DNA of 64,000 nucleotides from Humulus lupulus (Eukaryota > Streptophyta > Magnoliopsida > Rosales > Cannabaceae): assembly GCF_963169125.1 (NCBI RefSeq), contig NC_084801.1:78371696-78435695 (forward strand), written 5' to 3'. The first letter of the stretch is position 1; each line of letters begins with the position of its first letter. Positions 12,298-24,020 of the stretch are shown piece after piece. The position numbers and the translations under genes were made by a program. A model generated the notes under the pieces. That model did not search any database and had not been told where the DNA came from. It was given only the letters and a program-made list of their open reading frames with translations.

Positions 12298-12648
12298 CTA
12301 CTCGGTGATACTTGGGTTTGCAAGATATTTGAGTAGTACTATATTCAGAGTTTCAACATCCTTTGCACTAGCTAATTTTGCCAAGGTGTCTCCATTGGAA
12401 TTCTGCTCCTGTGGCACCAACATCATTGTGTAATCTTCTAACTGTGCTAGCAAGTCCTTAGATTTATTTAAGTATGCCACCATACGCAAACCTCTCGCCT
12501 GATACTCCCCTAAAATTTGGTAGACCACCAGCTGAGAATCACTATTTACTTCGACTGACTGGGCATGAACATCTATGGCGAGTCGTAATCCTGCTAAGAG
12601 GGCTTCATATTCTGCCTCATTATTTGAAGCATTGAACCCGAACCTCAA
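12298..12648 (-). pseudogene. RNase H domain of the Tat element
   Basis: Degrades the RNA strand during reverse transcription. A 116-residue open segment has the hallmarks in order: NEAEYEALLAGLRLA with the catalytic Glu, VNSDSQLVVYQI with the catalytic Asp, and QNSNGDTLAKLAS in place of the usual Asp-containing end. It lies between RT (upstream on the minus strand) and integrase. The connecting sequences on both sides carry stops, so it is a fragment of a broken polyprotein. Confidence 0.85.
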
Positions 12649-13254
12649 TGCACAGTGGATTTAATGCTGCTCAGGTGTGATTAATATAAGCCTTGTTCCT
12701 GAATGTTGTTCATTCGAGGATTCATCCATAGAAAGCTACAAAGTAGGAAAAGTTTTTCTTTGCCTAGCTACATTTTTTGTCTGGTTGGGAACATTAGGAA
12801 TTATGGTGCATTCAGTAATGAAGTCTGCCAGAGCTTGTACTTTAATGGCTGATCAAGGTTGATACTTGATAGTGAATTGTCCTAGATAAATAAGCCATTT
12901 AAGTAGCCGACCAGAAGTTTTTGGTTTTTGTAAAAAATGTCATAAGGGCTGGTCGGTGAGCACATTAATGGGATATGATTGAAAATATGGCCGCAATTTG
13001 CGAGATGCGAGTACTAAACAATACGTAAGCTTTTTGATCAGCGATTATCTTAATTCTGCTCCTATCAACCACTTACTGAGGTAGTAGACTGGATGCTACA
13101 CTTTATTTTCGTCTCGTATTTGAGCAACGCTAACAACATTCTCTGTGACTGCTAAGTAAATGAAGAGGTCTTCTCCATCAATGGGTTTTCATAAAGCTAG
13201 AGGTTGAGCCAAATTTTTTTTTATGGCTTGGAATGCCTGCTTGCATTCCTCCGT

Positions 13255-14312
13255 CTAGTCAAATTTCTTGCTTCCTCTTAGTAAGTTAAAAAACGGGACA
13301 CACTTGTCCGTTGACTTAGAAATAGACCTACATAGTGCACCGATCCGCCCAGTCAAACTATGCACATCCTTAGTTTTGGTGAGGGATTTCATTACTATAA
13401 GTGCCTTAATCTTCCCAGGATTGGGCTCTATCCTGCGTGAGTTAGAAATAAATCCAAGAAACATCCCAAAACTTACTCCAAACGAGCATTTGAGGGGGCC
13501 AGCTTCATGTGATACTTTCTAAGTATTACAAGGCACTCCCCTAGATCTTGTACTTTCTCCCCAGCTTCCTTTGACTTGACCAGCATATCATTGACATATA
13601 CCTCCATCTTTTTGCCAATCAAGTCGCGGAACATGCCATTCACTAAATGCTGGTAGGTAAAACCTGTGTTCTTCAAGCCGAATGGCATAACCTTATAACA
13701 GTATAATCCTATGTCTGTCCAGAAGCTGGTATGCTCCTTGTCGGGAGAGTGCATACTTATGTGGTTATAACCAGAGTAAGCGTCCATGAAAGACAAAACT
13801 TCATGAGCAGAAGTTGCGTCAACCAACTGGTCTATCTTGGGGAGCGGAAAATAGTCCTTGGGACATGCTTTATTCAAATCGGTGAAGTCAACGTAGGACC
13901 TCCACTTTCCATTGGACTTGGGTACTAATATTGGGTTAGAAACCCAGGCCGGGTAGTAAGCCTCCCTCATGAACCCGTTTTCCTTCAGTCGCTCGACTTC
14001 TTCTTTTATAGCTCTTGCTCATTCCTTGTGAAGCAACCTTCTCTTCTTCTGAACTGCTAGGTAGTTTTTATACATGTCGAGCGTGTGGATGATCACATTT
14101 GGTGAGATACCAACCATATCCTTGTTAGACCAGGCGAAGATGTCTTGATTTCTTCGCAAAAATTCTATCAGCTGTGCTTTCACTTCCACCTTTAAATTCT
14201 TTCCAACGTTGATCACTTTGGTCAGTTCGTTCTCATCTATTAGGACCTCCTCTAAATCTTCCATAGGTCCTACTCCACTCTCCAAATCCCCAATGCGAGG
14301 ATCAATGTCCAT
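13255..14312 (-). pseudogene. Reverse transcriptase of the Tat element, active site altered
   Basis: The RT finger-palm region reads WVSNPILVPKSNGKWRSYVD, then LNKACPKDYFPLPKID, FMDAYSGYNHI and MPFGLKNTGFTYQ. The catalytic YVDD box is YVND here (in VYVNDMLVKS), a loss of one essential Asp. The N-terminal lead (14019-14312, ending in VIIHTLDMYKNYL...) and the thumb/connection part (13255-13464, FLGFISNSRRIEPNPGKI) are in separate frames, showing at least two frame breaks, near 14000 and 13470. The order protease-RT-RNase H-integrase is retained. Confidence 0.9.
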
Positions 14313-14516
14313 TCCCTCGCTTTGGCCAACACCCTATTTGGTGATTTCATCACCGGATGGGGGCTACTGCTCATTAACACCAGGACTTCTTTCCTGGTTG
14401 GTAACTTTTAAAACTTATTCTTGGTCAATAAAATTCACAATGTTATATTGGTCGATGTCCATCTCGTCTACTACTTCTTCTTTCTCCCCGTACACAATCA
14501 TGTTACTCTCCTTGGT

Positions 14517-15173
14517 TCACCTTCGTGCCTTAACCACTGAAGCATTGTAGAACTCCCTGGCTTCTCTCTGGTTTCCCTGGACACAGCCTATGCCTACACT
14601 AGTCGGGAATTTCATTAAAGATGCCATATAGACACCGTTGCATGTAGATTCGTGAGTAGTGGTCGACCAATAACCACATTGTATGCCGACAAGCAATTTA
14701 CTATCAAAAACTTTTTCATGACTGTCTTTATGTCTTGGAGCGTCTCCTGCTATGACCGGTAACTTGGTTGTTCTGGTCGATGATAATCCTTCTCCAGTGA
14801 ACCCGTAAATAACTTGATAGCATGGTCTCAAGTCATTGATGGACAATTTCTTCTTTTCAAAAGATGACTTGTAGATAATGTCCATGAAGCTTCCCGTATA
14901 AACTAGGCATCTCTTTTCCTTCATGTTTGCGATTTGGATTGTTATGATGAGCGGGTCATTATAGAGATACCTGACGTGTCCAGCATCATCCTTTATGAAG
15001 ATAAGAGACTCACTCTCGTACCGAGGATTCTTTGGAGGTCGCTCCTCTACAGTCATGACTTCTGATGCTGCATCCAACTCATGTCGAAGTGTCCGAGCAT
15101 ATCTTTTCATTGTTTTGTTACTATCCCCAGTCAAGTGTGGACCTCCACATATAGTGTCTAAGGTAAAGCCCAC
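14517..15173 (-). pseudogene. Aspartic protease region of the Tat polyprotein
   Basis: The retroviral-type protease matures Gag-Pol. The segment opens with ICGGPHLTG, the usual gag-protease linker of Tat elements. The active-site strand reads CLVYTGSFMDIIYKSSF; the catalytic Asp of the normal D-T/N-G triad is replaced by Tyr. The downstream flap region (LPVIAGDAPRHK) and the end (TSVGIGCVQGNQREAREFYNAS) are recognisable. It lies directly after the gag remnant and upstream of RT on the minus strand. Confidence 0.8.
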
Positions 15174-15200
15174 AGGCTCGGGCTGCAGAGGTGGAGATCG

Positions 15201-15700
15201 TTGTCGTTTGAACCTGGGATTGTTGTTGCTTCGTTATCCTTGGGGTTTCTCTGCCCGATACTTTTTCAACTTACTCCACCAGAGAAGAAATTCTATCTCC
15301 TCCTCATGATGATGGAATTAATTCGTATCTTGACCATAATCTCCATGGAAATGAAAAAACTAATTCATGTCTCTTTTACTCATCCCTTTCCTGATGGGTG
15401 GGGGTTTTCGATAGGGAACCTCTTGATGACTAGTGAGATATATTTCTGCTCGGTTGGCCGAGAGAGTGGTGTCATTTGTGAACCAAGGCTCATACTTGGT
15501 CGGCTTATTGTTTGGACTCGACTTAGCCTTATTTTTTTCATAGCAGTCAGATCCATTATTTTCTCGTTTCTTTCCACCATTTTCACCATTTCCACCATTC
15601 TTAGGAGGGTCAGCTGATCCACCTGGATTGTTTTCACCGTTTTCCTCTTTCTCGATCGTGTCATCAAATTTCATATACTTGTCGACAAAGTAGACTCCAG
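15201..15700 (-). pseudogene. C-terminal Gag remnant of the Tat element
   Basis: The end of Gag with an Asn/Gly/Lys-rich low-complexity stretch (about residues 20-60 of the open segment). It is followed by LSANRAEIYLTSHQEVPYRK and a nucleocapsid knuckle remnant (FCHFHGDYGQDTN, in which the last Cys region is lost to a stop). The N-terminal two thirds of Gag, including the Retrotrans_gag domain, are absent. The homology stops at about 15690-15710, where sequence of another LTR begins. Confidence 0.75.
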
Positions 15701-18285
15701 CGTTCACTGGTCTGCTTTGCCCTTATTCTTACCTACAACAGGAAACAACTAGGTATGCGAAAACGCTTAGTAAGTTCAACTTTAAACAAAAGCATGCAAA
15801 GAAGACAAGTGGTCACTGACCAAGTTACTATCCACTTATAACAATCGCTCACAAAAATTAGGGTTCCAGATCCATATGGATCCTACGCAATCAATTTCAA
15901 GAAAGCAAAAGAATCATGGAAAACTTATGGTTATGCCTGATAACCAAGGGCAAACTATTTCATATAAACAGATAAGTCCCTGCACTCAGAAATTCCCAGA
16001 GCAAGAAAATATAATATATCACAATATAATTCAAGACCAACGCTCGACAATTTCCAACAAATTGGGCGTATCACACCCTCCAAAAAAATTTCTAATTAGT
16101 AAGGGAGAACTGAATCTGAAAACTAAGATCTAGCCAATAAATATCCCTATCAAAGGTAACTATCGAGTTACCTAGGGCATCACTACTTATCTAAAAGTAA
16201 ATCCCTCACAAGGGTAACCATCAAGTTACCTAGGGCAATGATACTAATTAAGAGTGTAATCGAAGTTATACGAGTTTACAGAGACTTCTATGTTAATCAC
16301 TGGTGCTAGTGAGCAGTTGCCCCTAGGGTGTTCAACCTCACTAAAACATGGCGACCCCTAGTATCTCTAGGAACTCTCACTGAATGGCCAATATTCACGA
16401 CTACTATCCGCGAATAACTTATCAGAGCACTTGCTCGGGTTCTAACCATTCAATGATTAAGTAAGCATGAGGGCCCCTAGGTTCCATTAATTTTGGCACC
16501 CCTAGCTTTAAACCAGCAATCCTCACCTCTTTGCCACTTGTCGCGGTAGTGAACTGGACATAATAAAATCAAACAAGCAGTGTGATGGGGATCAGTTGTC
16601 TCGGATATGACGGATATCTACCGTGCATATTTTCTGAATCACCACCTACTTGATGAATTTATCTATGTAAACTTTCTACGACAGTGTACATATGTGTGTG
16701 TGTCTCTATTCTAACATACAATACAATAGTCATTTCTTGTGGTAGCCACACAATAGAAGTTGACTTACTTGGAGTCCTTAGCTCTCAGTCGGATTTCACC
16801 CTCCAATGTATAGTCCAGTTATGCTTAGCCAATACTTTAATTATCCATACATGATACTCGGATTAATTACGGCACTCATAATTCATTATTCTTATTTTGG
16901 GCAGTTTGGTCATTTTCAAAATCATTTGTGAGGATTAAAGATCCTTATTTAGTTTTAAACCCATTGAAGAATTCATATAAAAAAATTTGAGACTAAACCC
17001 TAAGTCTCGAGGAGACCTATCCTATGGCCTCGATACTTAGGCTCGGGTATCGCAATATTATTATCCCACAATCTGCTAAAAATCTTATTCTTTAAAAGTT
17101 CCGTTATTAACTCGTACTTTCAACATGTCGGTTAAATATATAAAAGATCTTAGCCAGTATTATATACAGAAAAAATCCTAATTAAATTTCTCAATTATTT
17201 TTCATGAAAATAATCTCTTAAGTTTCCTTTGATTTTTCTTAAGGTTTTAATAGAAAATAGCGTAATTATAACTTAATTAGAATAACCTTTAATAATTGCT
17301 TTTAAGACTTATAAGTTTCCTAATTATATCATGCAATATGCACAAAATGTATTTTTTTTTCTAATGTCCCAAAATCATTTTTAACTACATACTTTGTTAG
17401 GTAATAATTTGAAATTTACTTACCCAATTGCTACCAAAATTTCTCAATTCCATATTTGGTATGCCATTTAGGTCTTTGTCAAATCTTAGGTCAAAATGAG
17501 CATTTTTTATTGGTGAAAATATTTTCCATACATTGAGGTAAAAATGACCTTATTTTCATGTCCATTTTTTTTACCTCTTGTTGTTCTTGCTTTACGTTTT
17601 GATGTTTCTACTAGCTTTATATCCTTCAAAACTCTTTCAAAACCTTAACCAACTCCCCCAACAACATATATAGTTAGTTATTTAAGGATCTATGGTTAAA
17701 ACCTTTACAAAAGTCAAGTTTTTGAAACTTTTACCTTAGGGAAACTCTTCCTAGACCAAAGCTTAGGCTTCCAAGCTTTCTTAGTGTTCTTGATAGTTAA
17801 AAGTGGTGAGAAAACTTGAGACAGAGTTTTTTTGAACAAATGAGAGTAAGAGAAGAGTATAATATCGGTTGGGTGAGGGTATGGATGAGCATATCAACTA
17901 AAAAAATATCTAAACACTTGAGTGTTTTACCTTTATCACTTGGTGTCATAACCCTAATTTAATTGAGATTAAAACTAAAACAATTTGGTCAACACAAATA
18001 AATATCCTCACATGGGCGGCCACTATTTTTTTCTGTTTATGTAATTATATTTTTTTTACAAAGTTTAATAAATATTTCCGAAGAATTTATCTTCTTTTTT
18101 TTTTTTTCCAAAAATCCAAAAATGACTTTCTATAACCTTTTTCACTCTTATAAAGTTTTAAAAACAAAACTTATCATATAATAATTAAACTAAATGTCTC
18201 TCACATTTAATTTAATTAATCACACAATATAATTTAAACTAAGGTCCATTTATAAAATAAAATTCCCCAATTCAGTAAAATAAAG

Positions 18286-20112
18286 TGTGGATGCCAAAAA
18301 TCCACCAAATAAAAACTCTTCAGTCCCTGGTTGGAACATAGGGATAAAGGTCACTTATTCATGCTATTGGCCTCGAGCCTGTAGGCCTTGTTGAATACAA
18401 AAGATCATCTCATGAGAAACAACACATTATGAGCCACAAGGTTTGGCCCTGCTAAGCTAAGGGGCCACAATGAATACTGCAAGAGGATAGTGTGGACGCT
18501 CAATATTCCGCGCCCATAAAAGATCCCGTGAAGGCCAATCAACCTTTGATGGCAACTTCGGATCAACCCGCGATGCGTGAAGTCCCAGCCGCGTCACCAT
18601 CGCCTCGCTCATCCATGCCCCAGGTGCAAGGCCCACCTCGCGCGCGCACCCCCCAGGCGTCGCTCGGCCGTGCCCCAGGCGCGAGGCCCTCCTCGCGCGC
18701 GCATCCCCTGGCGTCGCTCGGCCACCTCGCGTGCACGTCTCCCTGGCGTCGCTCGGCTGAGCCTTGGCACCCATGGCCACGAAGTGGCCTTGCCATCTAG
18801 GCCCCGTGGTGGCCTCGCCCATGGCCACGAAGTGGCCTCGCCATCTGGGCCCCGTGGTGGCCTCGCCCATGCCCACGGAGTGGCCTCACCATCTAGGCCC
18901 CGTGGTGGCCTCGCCCATGGCCATGAAGTGGCCTCGCCATCTAGGCCGCGTGGTGGCCTCGCCCATGCCCACGGAGTGGCCTCGCCATCTAGGCCCCGTG
19001 GTGGCCTCGCCCATGCCCACGGAGTGGCCTTGCCATCTAGGCCCCGTGGTGGCCTCGCCCATGCCCACGGAGTGGCCTCGCCATCTAGGCCCCGTGGTGG
19101 CCTCGCCCATGAGGCCCCGTGGTGGCCTCGCCCATGAGGCCCCGTGGTGGCCTTGCCCATGAGGCCTCATGGTGGCCTCGCCATCTAGGCCCCGTGGTGG
19201 CCTTGCCCATGAGACCCTGTGGTGGCCTCGCCCACGCCCACGGAGTGGCCTCGCCATCTAGGCCCCGTGGTGGCCTCGCCCATGAGGCCCCATGGTGGCC
19301 TCGCCCACGCCCACGGAGTGGCCTCGCCATCTAGGCCCCATGGTGGCCTCGCCATCTAGGCCCCGTGGTGGCCTCGCCATCTAGGCGCCATGGTGGCCTC
19401 GCCCATGGCCTCATGGGGGTCACATCCGCAGCACACTCAGCCTCTTGAACAGCCAAAAGAGTCGCGCCATCGATAAGCCTTACAAGGGGGCCTCGCGAAG
19501 GAATGAGAGCTACGTCACCTAGTGGCCACGTGAGTAGAGCCATGCACCAAGGGTCCCATTCCTTACACCTTGAGACCCCTATGCTTAGAGGCTCCAGCAC
19601 GAGTCGAATGGGACATACTTGTACGACCTAGTACTGAGTACGGACACCAGTACCAGTGGGACTGCTGGGATAAGAGTTATGGCCCGTAGTCTACGTCCAA
19701 AGGTCAGAGTCGACACCACTATCACCTGCGCCACTATGCCTGCCACCACTCATCAGACATGGGTACAGACAAGTAGTGGAGACATCCTCCTGACATCTGC
19801 TCCTGTACTGGATGTACGACCACAACCTCTGAAGCCACTCCCCTGACATAGTACTTATGTACCACTTGGTCTCCTGGACCATCATGTACCTAAGGCCATT
19901 AGAGCCTACTATAAAATGAACTCTAACACCACCTGAGAGGGGGTTGGAAAATTCATTGTATGCTGAGGCTATTAAGCAATATACATTTTTCACTCCATTG
20001 TTCATCTGTGTTTATCCTTTCATAAGTTAATTCTAAGTTCTTATCTAAACATCGCCGCATTTACCTTTGAGTTTTCTGACCTAATTTCGTTGACGAGATT
20101 TCACCGTTAACA
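18286..20112 (+). mobile_element. Solo LTR with minisatellite, TSD TAAAG
   Basis: The element begins TGTGGATGCC and ends ACCGTTAACA (TG...CA). It is flanked by perfect five-base repeats TAAAG at 18281-18285 and 20113-20117. Length is 1827 bp with no coding interior, so it is a solo LTR. It includes a GC-rich repeat region (18590-19430) and a late TATA-like CTATAAAATG near 19909, about 200 bp from its 3' end. Its composition contrasts with the AT-rich host LTR. Superfamily not determined. Confidence 0.9.
18772..19430 (+). repeat. 48-bp GC-rich minisatellite
   Basis: Units start at 18772, 18820, 18868, 18916, 18964, 19012 and 19060. Each is 48 bp built from two related halves of 23 and 25 bp that share GTGGCCTCGCC. 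From 19108 onward the array mixes 25-bp and 48-bp versions. Just upstream (18590-18760) is a looser GC-rich repeat with GGCGTCGCTCGGC every 50-60 bp. Because 48 is a multiple of three and the units lack stop codons, several frames stay open on both strands; these are not genes. Confidence 0.95.
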
Positions 20113-20452
20113 TAAAGTATTTAACACAAAATACCCTAAAATTTCAATTTCCTCTTAGATTTATTATTTTTTACCAAACTTTAATTTTTATGAATTTATT
20201 TTATGACAAAAATATATTTTCCATTGTTTTCATTTTATTTTCCGAGATTATTACTCGATTAGGGTCTTTGTGTAGGTCCAAGACTGAAAGTCTTATTTTG
20301 ACTTTTAAATCACAAACTTCATAATTTGGCTTGCAATAACTCATGGAAATAAATTCCAAACAAATATAATATTATTTAAAATAATATTCTTAACTCGGGG
20401 AAAAAATCCTGACCCGAGTCGTTTAAAGGTACCTGAAATGCATGGCGTTACA

Positions 20453-20679
20453 CAAAATTCTTATCTGGTCGGGTAAATCATTTCCTGACCAGGAAAAACA
20501 GTCTTTTCCACCAATGTCCTTCCGACCAGTGACACGATGACTATGTTGATCATTTTCTAACCTTTGCATTTCCCTTGGTTAACACACTTACTAACCATTA
20601 ATGCTCCACTTGGTAGCCATGAGTTGCCACCTGACATCTCTGATTGCCACGTCATTAAATTGAAATTTTTGGGATAACA
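20453..20679 (-). repeat. 5' LTR remnant of the Tat element
   Basis: Closely matches 6310-6535 of the 3' LTR, including ATTCTTATC(T/C)GGTCGGGTAAATC and the terminal GGGATAACA. Only the first 227 bp (minus-strand sense) remain; the break coincides with the right edge of the nested LTR at 20452. Followed by the TSD GATGG. Confidence 0.85.
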
Positions 20680-20684
20680 GATGG

Positions 20685-22140
20685 TACATGTTATTAGTGC
20701 ATGTTTATGATTTGTTATATAAATTTAACAATAATTTGGTTGGTTTTGGGATTGAAAAACTACATAGATATTTTTTTAAAATGTTTTTTGGACTAATTGG
20801 GCAATGTGCGTGCTCAACACGCATGAAGGAGCTGCAGGAACCTCGGCCGTACGGGCGTCTGTATGGTGTCTTTGACAAATTCTATTTTAATTAATTTAAT
20901 ATTTTACAACTAGTTTAATTAATTATATTAAATTTGTTTGATGAATTCTATGTTAATTAATTATGGTATTTTGCAAAATAGTATATTGTTGTGGTATATT
21001 TGCATAATTTGATAATACACGGTTATAGAGTAACATGTTAGGCCCATACAATTATTAAGATATGAAGCATCATTATTAAGTTATTTTTTGCATTTGGGCT
21101 TTAAATATAAGTATAATGATGAACCAATTTTTGTGTTTGAAAAATGTGGAAAAACTCAAATAAAACATTCATAAAATGTTAGGTATTATTTGGGCCTAAT
21201 TGAATATGTAAAAGTTTTAATTCTTGTCTTTGTGGGTGGTTCCACTTTTGAATGCCCATTTTCTTTGAATTACTATATTGGGCTTAGTCAATTGAATAAC
21301 AATTAATAAAATATAGTTAAAATTGCTGATTTTTTGGGCTTTGTATGGAAGTTACGAAACCTTAGTAGTGGGTCTGATGTACTGAACCCAGCTCACCTCA
21401 ATGCAAGCTCGAATTGTTAATGTCCATTTACCTAAGTTGGACTTAATTTTATTATGTTATTCTTTTTAGTTGGACCTTATAATTTATTAGATACAAATTA
21501 ATTGTAATTTTTTGATTAATTTAGAATGGTAATTTTAGAATTAATGGAAAAATTATAAACTATGGTTTATTGATTATTTTAATAATTTGGCAAACCTAAG
21601 TTGATATATTTTAAAAAGAATAAAATACTAAAAGATTTAATAATGAGTTTTTAAAATTTGAATTTGATCTCCATTGTTGATTTAACAAGGTTGGAGTTCA
21701 GTGGGGCCTCATGACGCTTTCATTTTGCTCCCTGCGGAAGGTGTTCACTAGATTTCATAACATGGTTAAATTTCTTAGGATAGATGGTTATGGATGGACC
21801 TTCTATAGGCTCATCCCTACGGAGACTCTAGGAATTAAGTCTATAAAAATCAATACCATGGGCAAAACTCATAATGTAAGAGATATTTATGACTATCACC
21901 TACCGGGACACATGGGTTTTCATTACTTTGATCAGATGAAATAGACAAGTAATAAAAGTCTATGACATTTTTTATTAATTTGGATGCTTCTCTATTTAAC
22001 TAATTGAATATTTGTGACTGTGTCCTACCGGGACACATGAGTTCATGGCTAGTTAAAGTACCTAAGAAATAGAAGATAAATTTTTTAGTATTTTGCTTAT
22101 CTCAAAACATTTTGTGTGTTATGCTATTTCTAAAATTTTA
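20685..22140. other. AT-rich stretch, possibly the 5' part of copia-1
   Basis: No supported gene. At 21690-21960 there is non-coding-looking sequence with paired phrases CTACCGGGACACATGGG (21900) and CCTACCGGGACACATGAG (22025), of the kind found in leaders of copia elements. It leads directly into copia-1 gag remnants, so it may be the old 5' LTR and leader. No TG...CA edges or TSD were found. Confidence 0.35.
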
Positions 22141-24015
22141 TTGCATAAATGTTTGTCAAGCAATGCATTGATTTCTACTTAGTTGATAATTGTAGCTCTA
22201 GGCTACCCACCCCATACTCTTTCTAATCTATAAAACATTACTCTATGGTGAGAACCTCACGAAATGTTTGTCCAACACCAACTTGGTGTTGATTATGGAC
22301 AACATTGAGTTCATGTTAATTAGAGATATCCTAATTTTTCTTATGCAACGATTACCAAATCCTTCAAAGAGGATTGTTGATGGTGGTTTGAGAAAGGAAA
22401 GAAGGAAAATACTGCTAAACATGTTCATGAAGAATCTAGTTTAAGTTTCTTCTTTGAAGAACAAATGAGGAAGAAATTCAAACAAAAAGAATAAGAAGTC
22501 CAATGGCAATGCACAAAATGATGCAAAGCATCTTGGAGCAAGGCCTAATTATAAGTAGACTAAAGGGGAGTGTTAACAACTACAAAGAGATTGGGATTCG
22601 GTTGAAGATTGCCCGACACTCAAGGCATATGGAACCCAAGATAATGAAATTTGTCTTCGATGCATGTTATTTTAGAGGATGATACTTTGGTTTTTTTACA
22701 CTCTTTTAGCATTGAGAAAGCCACGAAGAATAAAAGGCCAAAGCTTTGAATCCATAAAGAGTTTTTCGTATCAAACAAGACAAAAGGATAAGCTTGAATG
22801 AATGTTTGAAATGAATATATTGTTTTCAGACAACGTTTAGTTTATTATGATTTTTAATGGAAATTTTAATTTCAATTTTTCTTATTACATCAATAACAAT
22901 TTGTAGTTACTTTCACAAGTAATAAAATCATATTTCTTTAAATGGATGTGAATTGTGGGGTGGATGTATGAAAAACTGGCTATATCTATTGTAACTAAAC
23001 GAACCCTATGTTCTAAATAATGAGTTGTTTAAGATTGCTAAATCTAGGACCGTGAAACGACAAAAGGTCAATAATGCTAGAAATGACGTACCTTTGGCAT
23101 ATTTTCTTTGGTCATGTTCACTATGATAGGATTCATAGACTAACAAAGGTTGGGCCTTTGAGGGAACTCACCTAGGGTGACCTACCTATTTGTGAATCTA
23201 GTCTCGAGGCAAAATGACAAAGCGTCTATTCTATGTGATAGGAGAAAGGGCCAAAGAACCATTAGGGCTAGTACGTTCAAATGTCTAGGGACAAATGAAT
23301 GTTCAAGTGAGGGGTGGTTATGAGTATTTCTTCACCTTCATTGGTGATTGCTCTAGAGACTCATGTAAGTACCTAAAGCATATGAACTCTGAGAATTTAT
23401 TAAGAAGTTCAAAGAATGCATTGCTATGGTTGTAATACCAAATTAGGTAAAATGTTAAAGATCTTTCGATCTGATAGGGGTGGAGGATATTTGGATAATT
23501 AGAACCAATATCATTAAATTGAACTTGGATAATTGTCTAAAGCAACTATCCAAGGGGCTCAACAATAGAACAGTGTTGCTGTGTGACGTGAATCGAGCGT
23601 TTATGAAAATATGTGTTCTATGATAAGATATTAAACTCTACCGACTTCTTACGAAGACATTTTTTGGAGACATACTACCTAGACCACATGTGACATTTTT
23701 TAAATGTTGTGTCGTCTCAAAGTTGTCTCCACGACACCACAAGAATTATGGAATGGTCGTGATCCTAGTTTACGTCATTATGGAATTTGGGGGTGTCATG
23801 TTTATATCCTGAGGAAAAAGGAACAAAGGCTAGAATCGCGAATTGAGGTTTACTTGTTTGTAGGCTATCCTAAAGGTACTCGGGGTGGTTTGTTTTATAG
23901 TCTTGCTCGAAAGAAAGTGTTTGTTTCCACAAACACTACTTTTGTTGATAAAGACTACATAATGAATTTCAAGCATCATAGCAAAATAGTTTTAGATTGA
24001 AAAATGATAAACTAT
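22140..24015 (+). pseudogene. Copia-1 gag, protease and integrase remnants
   Basis: Heavily decayed Ty1/copia polyprotein that aligns base by base with the better copia-2 copy (42540-43960). The zinc-knuckle/protease junction is at 22560-22690, the GAG_pre-integrase region near 23090-23150 and the integrase core at 23200-23560. The integrase end is open at 23704-24000 (LWNGRDPSLRHYGIWGCHVY, then FVGYPKGTRGGLFYS). There are many stops and indels upstream of 23704. It is interrupted at 24020 by a solo LTR. Confidence 0.8.
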
Positions 24016-24020
24016 TGTTC

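Larger units (their letters stand above)
15710..20452 (-). mobile_element. Truncated gypsy LTR nested in the Tat element
   Basis: The right edge is TGTAACGCC (minus strand, starting at 20452), abutting Tat LTR sequence that should have been continuous there. On the left, sequence like CAGGTAAGAATAAGGGCAAA (15720-15745, minus strand) resembles the 3' block of the long TGTAAC LTR family, but the end itself is missing, so the 3' edge is approximate and no TSD can be read. Own sequence is about 15.71-18.28 kb plus 20.12-20.45 kb; AT-rich, no supported gene. A pair of about 60-bp-spaced near-duplicates around GAGTTACCTAGGGCA is seen at 16150-16240. Confidence 0.55.
5578..20679 (-). mobile_element. 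Tat-lineage Ty3/gypsy element, decayed and internally disrupted
   Basis: The element runs from a complete 3' LTR (5578-6535) through a polypurine tract, an antisense extra gene, integrase, RNase H, RT, protease and the end of gag, to a 5' LTR remnant at 20453-20679. The 3' LTR interior and the 5' remnant are clearly homologous. Five-base flanks are GATAG (5573-5577) and GATGG (20680-20684), a TSD with one transition. Lineage evidence: an RNase H-then-integrase order, the GPTPFSLAYGYEAVIPVEI integrase tail and an antisense ORF before the 3' LTR. The gag 5' half and primer site are missing where another LTR (~15.71-20.45 kb) intervenes. Confidence 0.88.

Noticed and set aside
16069..16078. TATCACACCC as the left end of the LTR that ends at 20452
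   Set aside because: Flanks GGGCG and CAAAA do not match, and LTR-like sequence continues to about 15710, so this is probably internal.
18772..19430. Possible CRISPR-like array
   Set aside because: The units are contiguous related halves, with no unique spacers, and lie in a plant LTR. It is an ordinary minisatellite. The 26-bp array at 39742 is rejected for the same reason.
18457..19600. Several long open frames on both strands with Gly/Arg/Pro-rich repeats
   Set aside because: They are produced by the 48-bp stop-free minisatellite and its GC-rich neighbour. Frames are open on both strands at once, with no start context, splice sites or protein similarity.
21711..21944. 77-residue frame that could be a gene
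   Set aside because: No similarity recognised; it sits in what looks like a copia leader or LTR region with duplicated CTACCGGGACACATG words.
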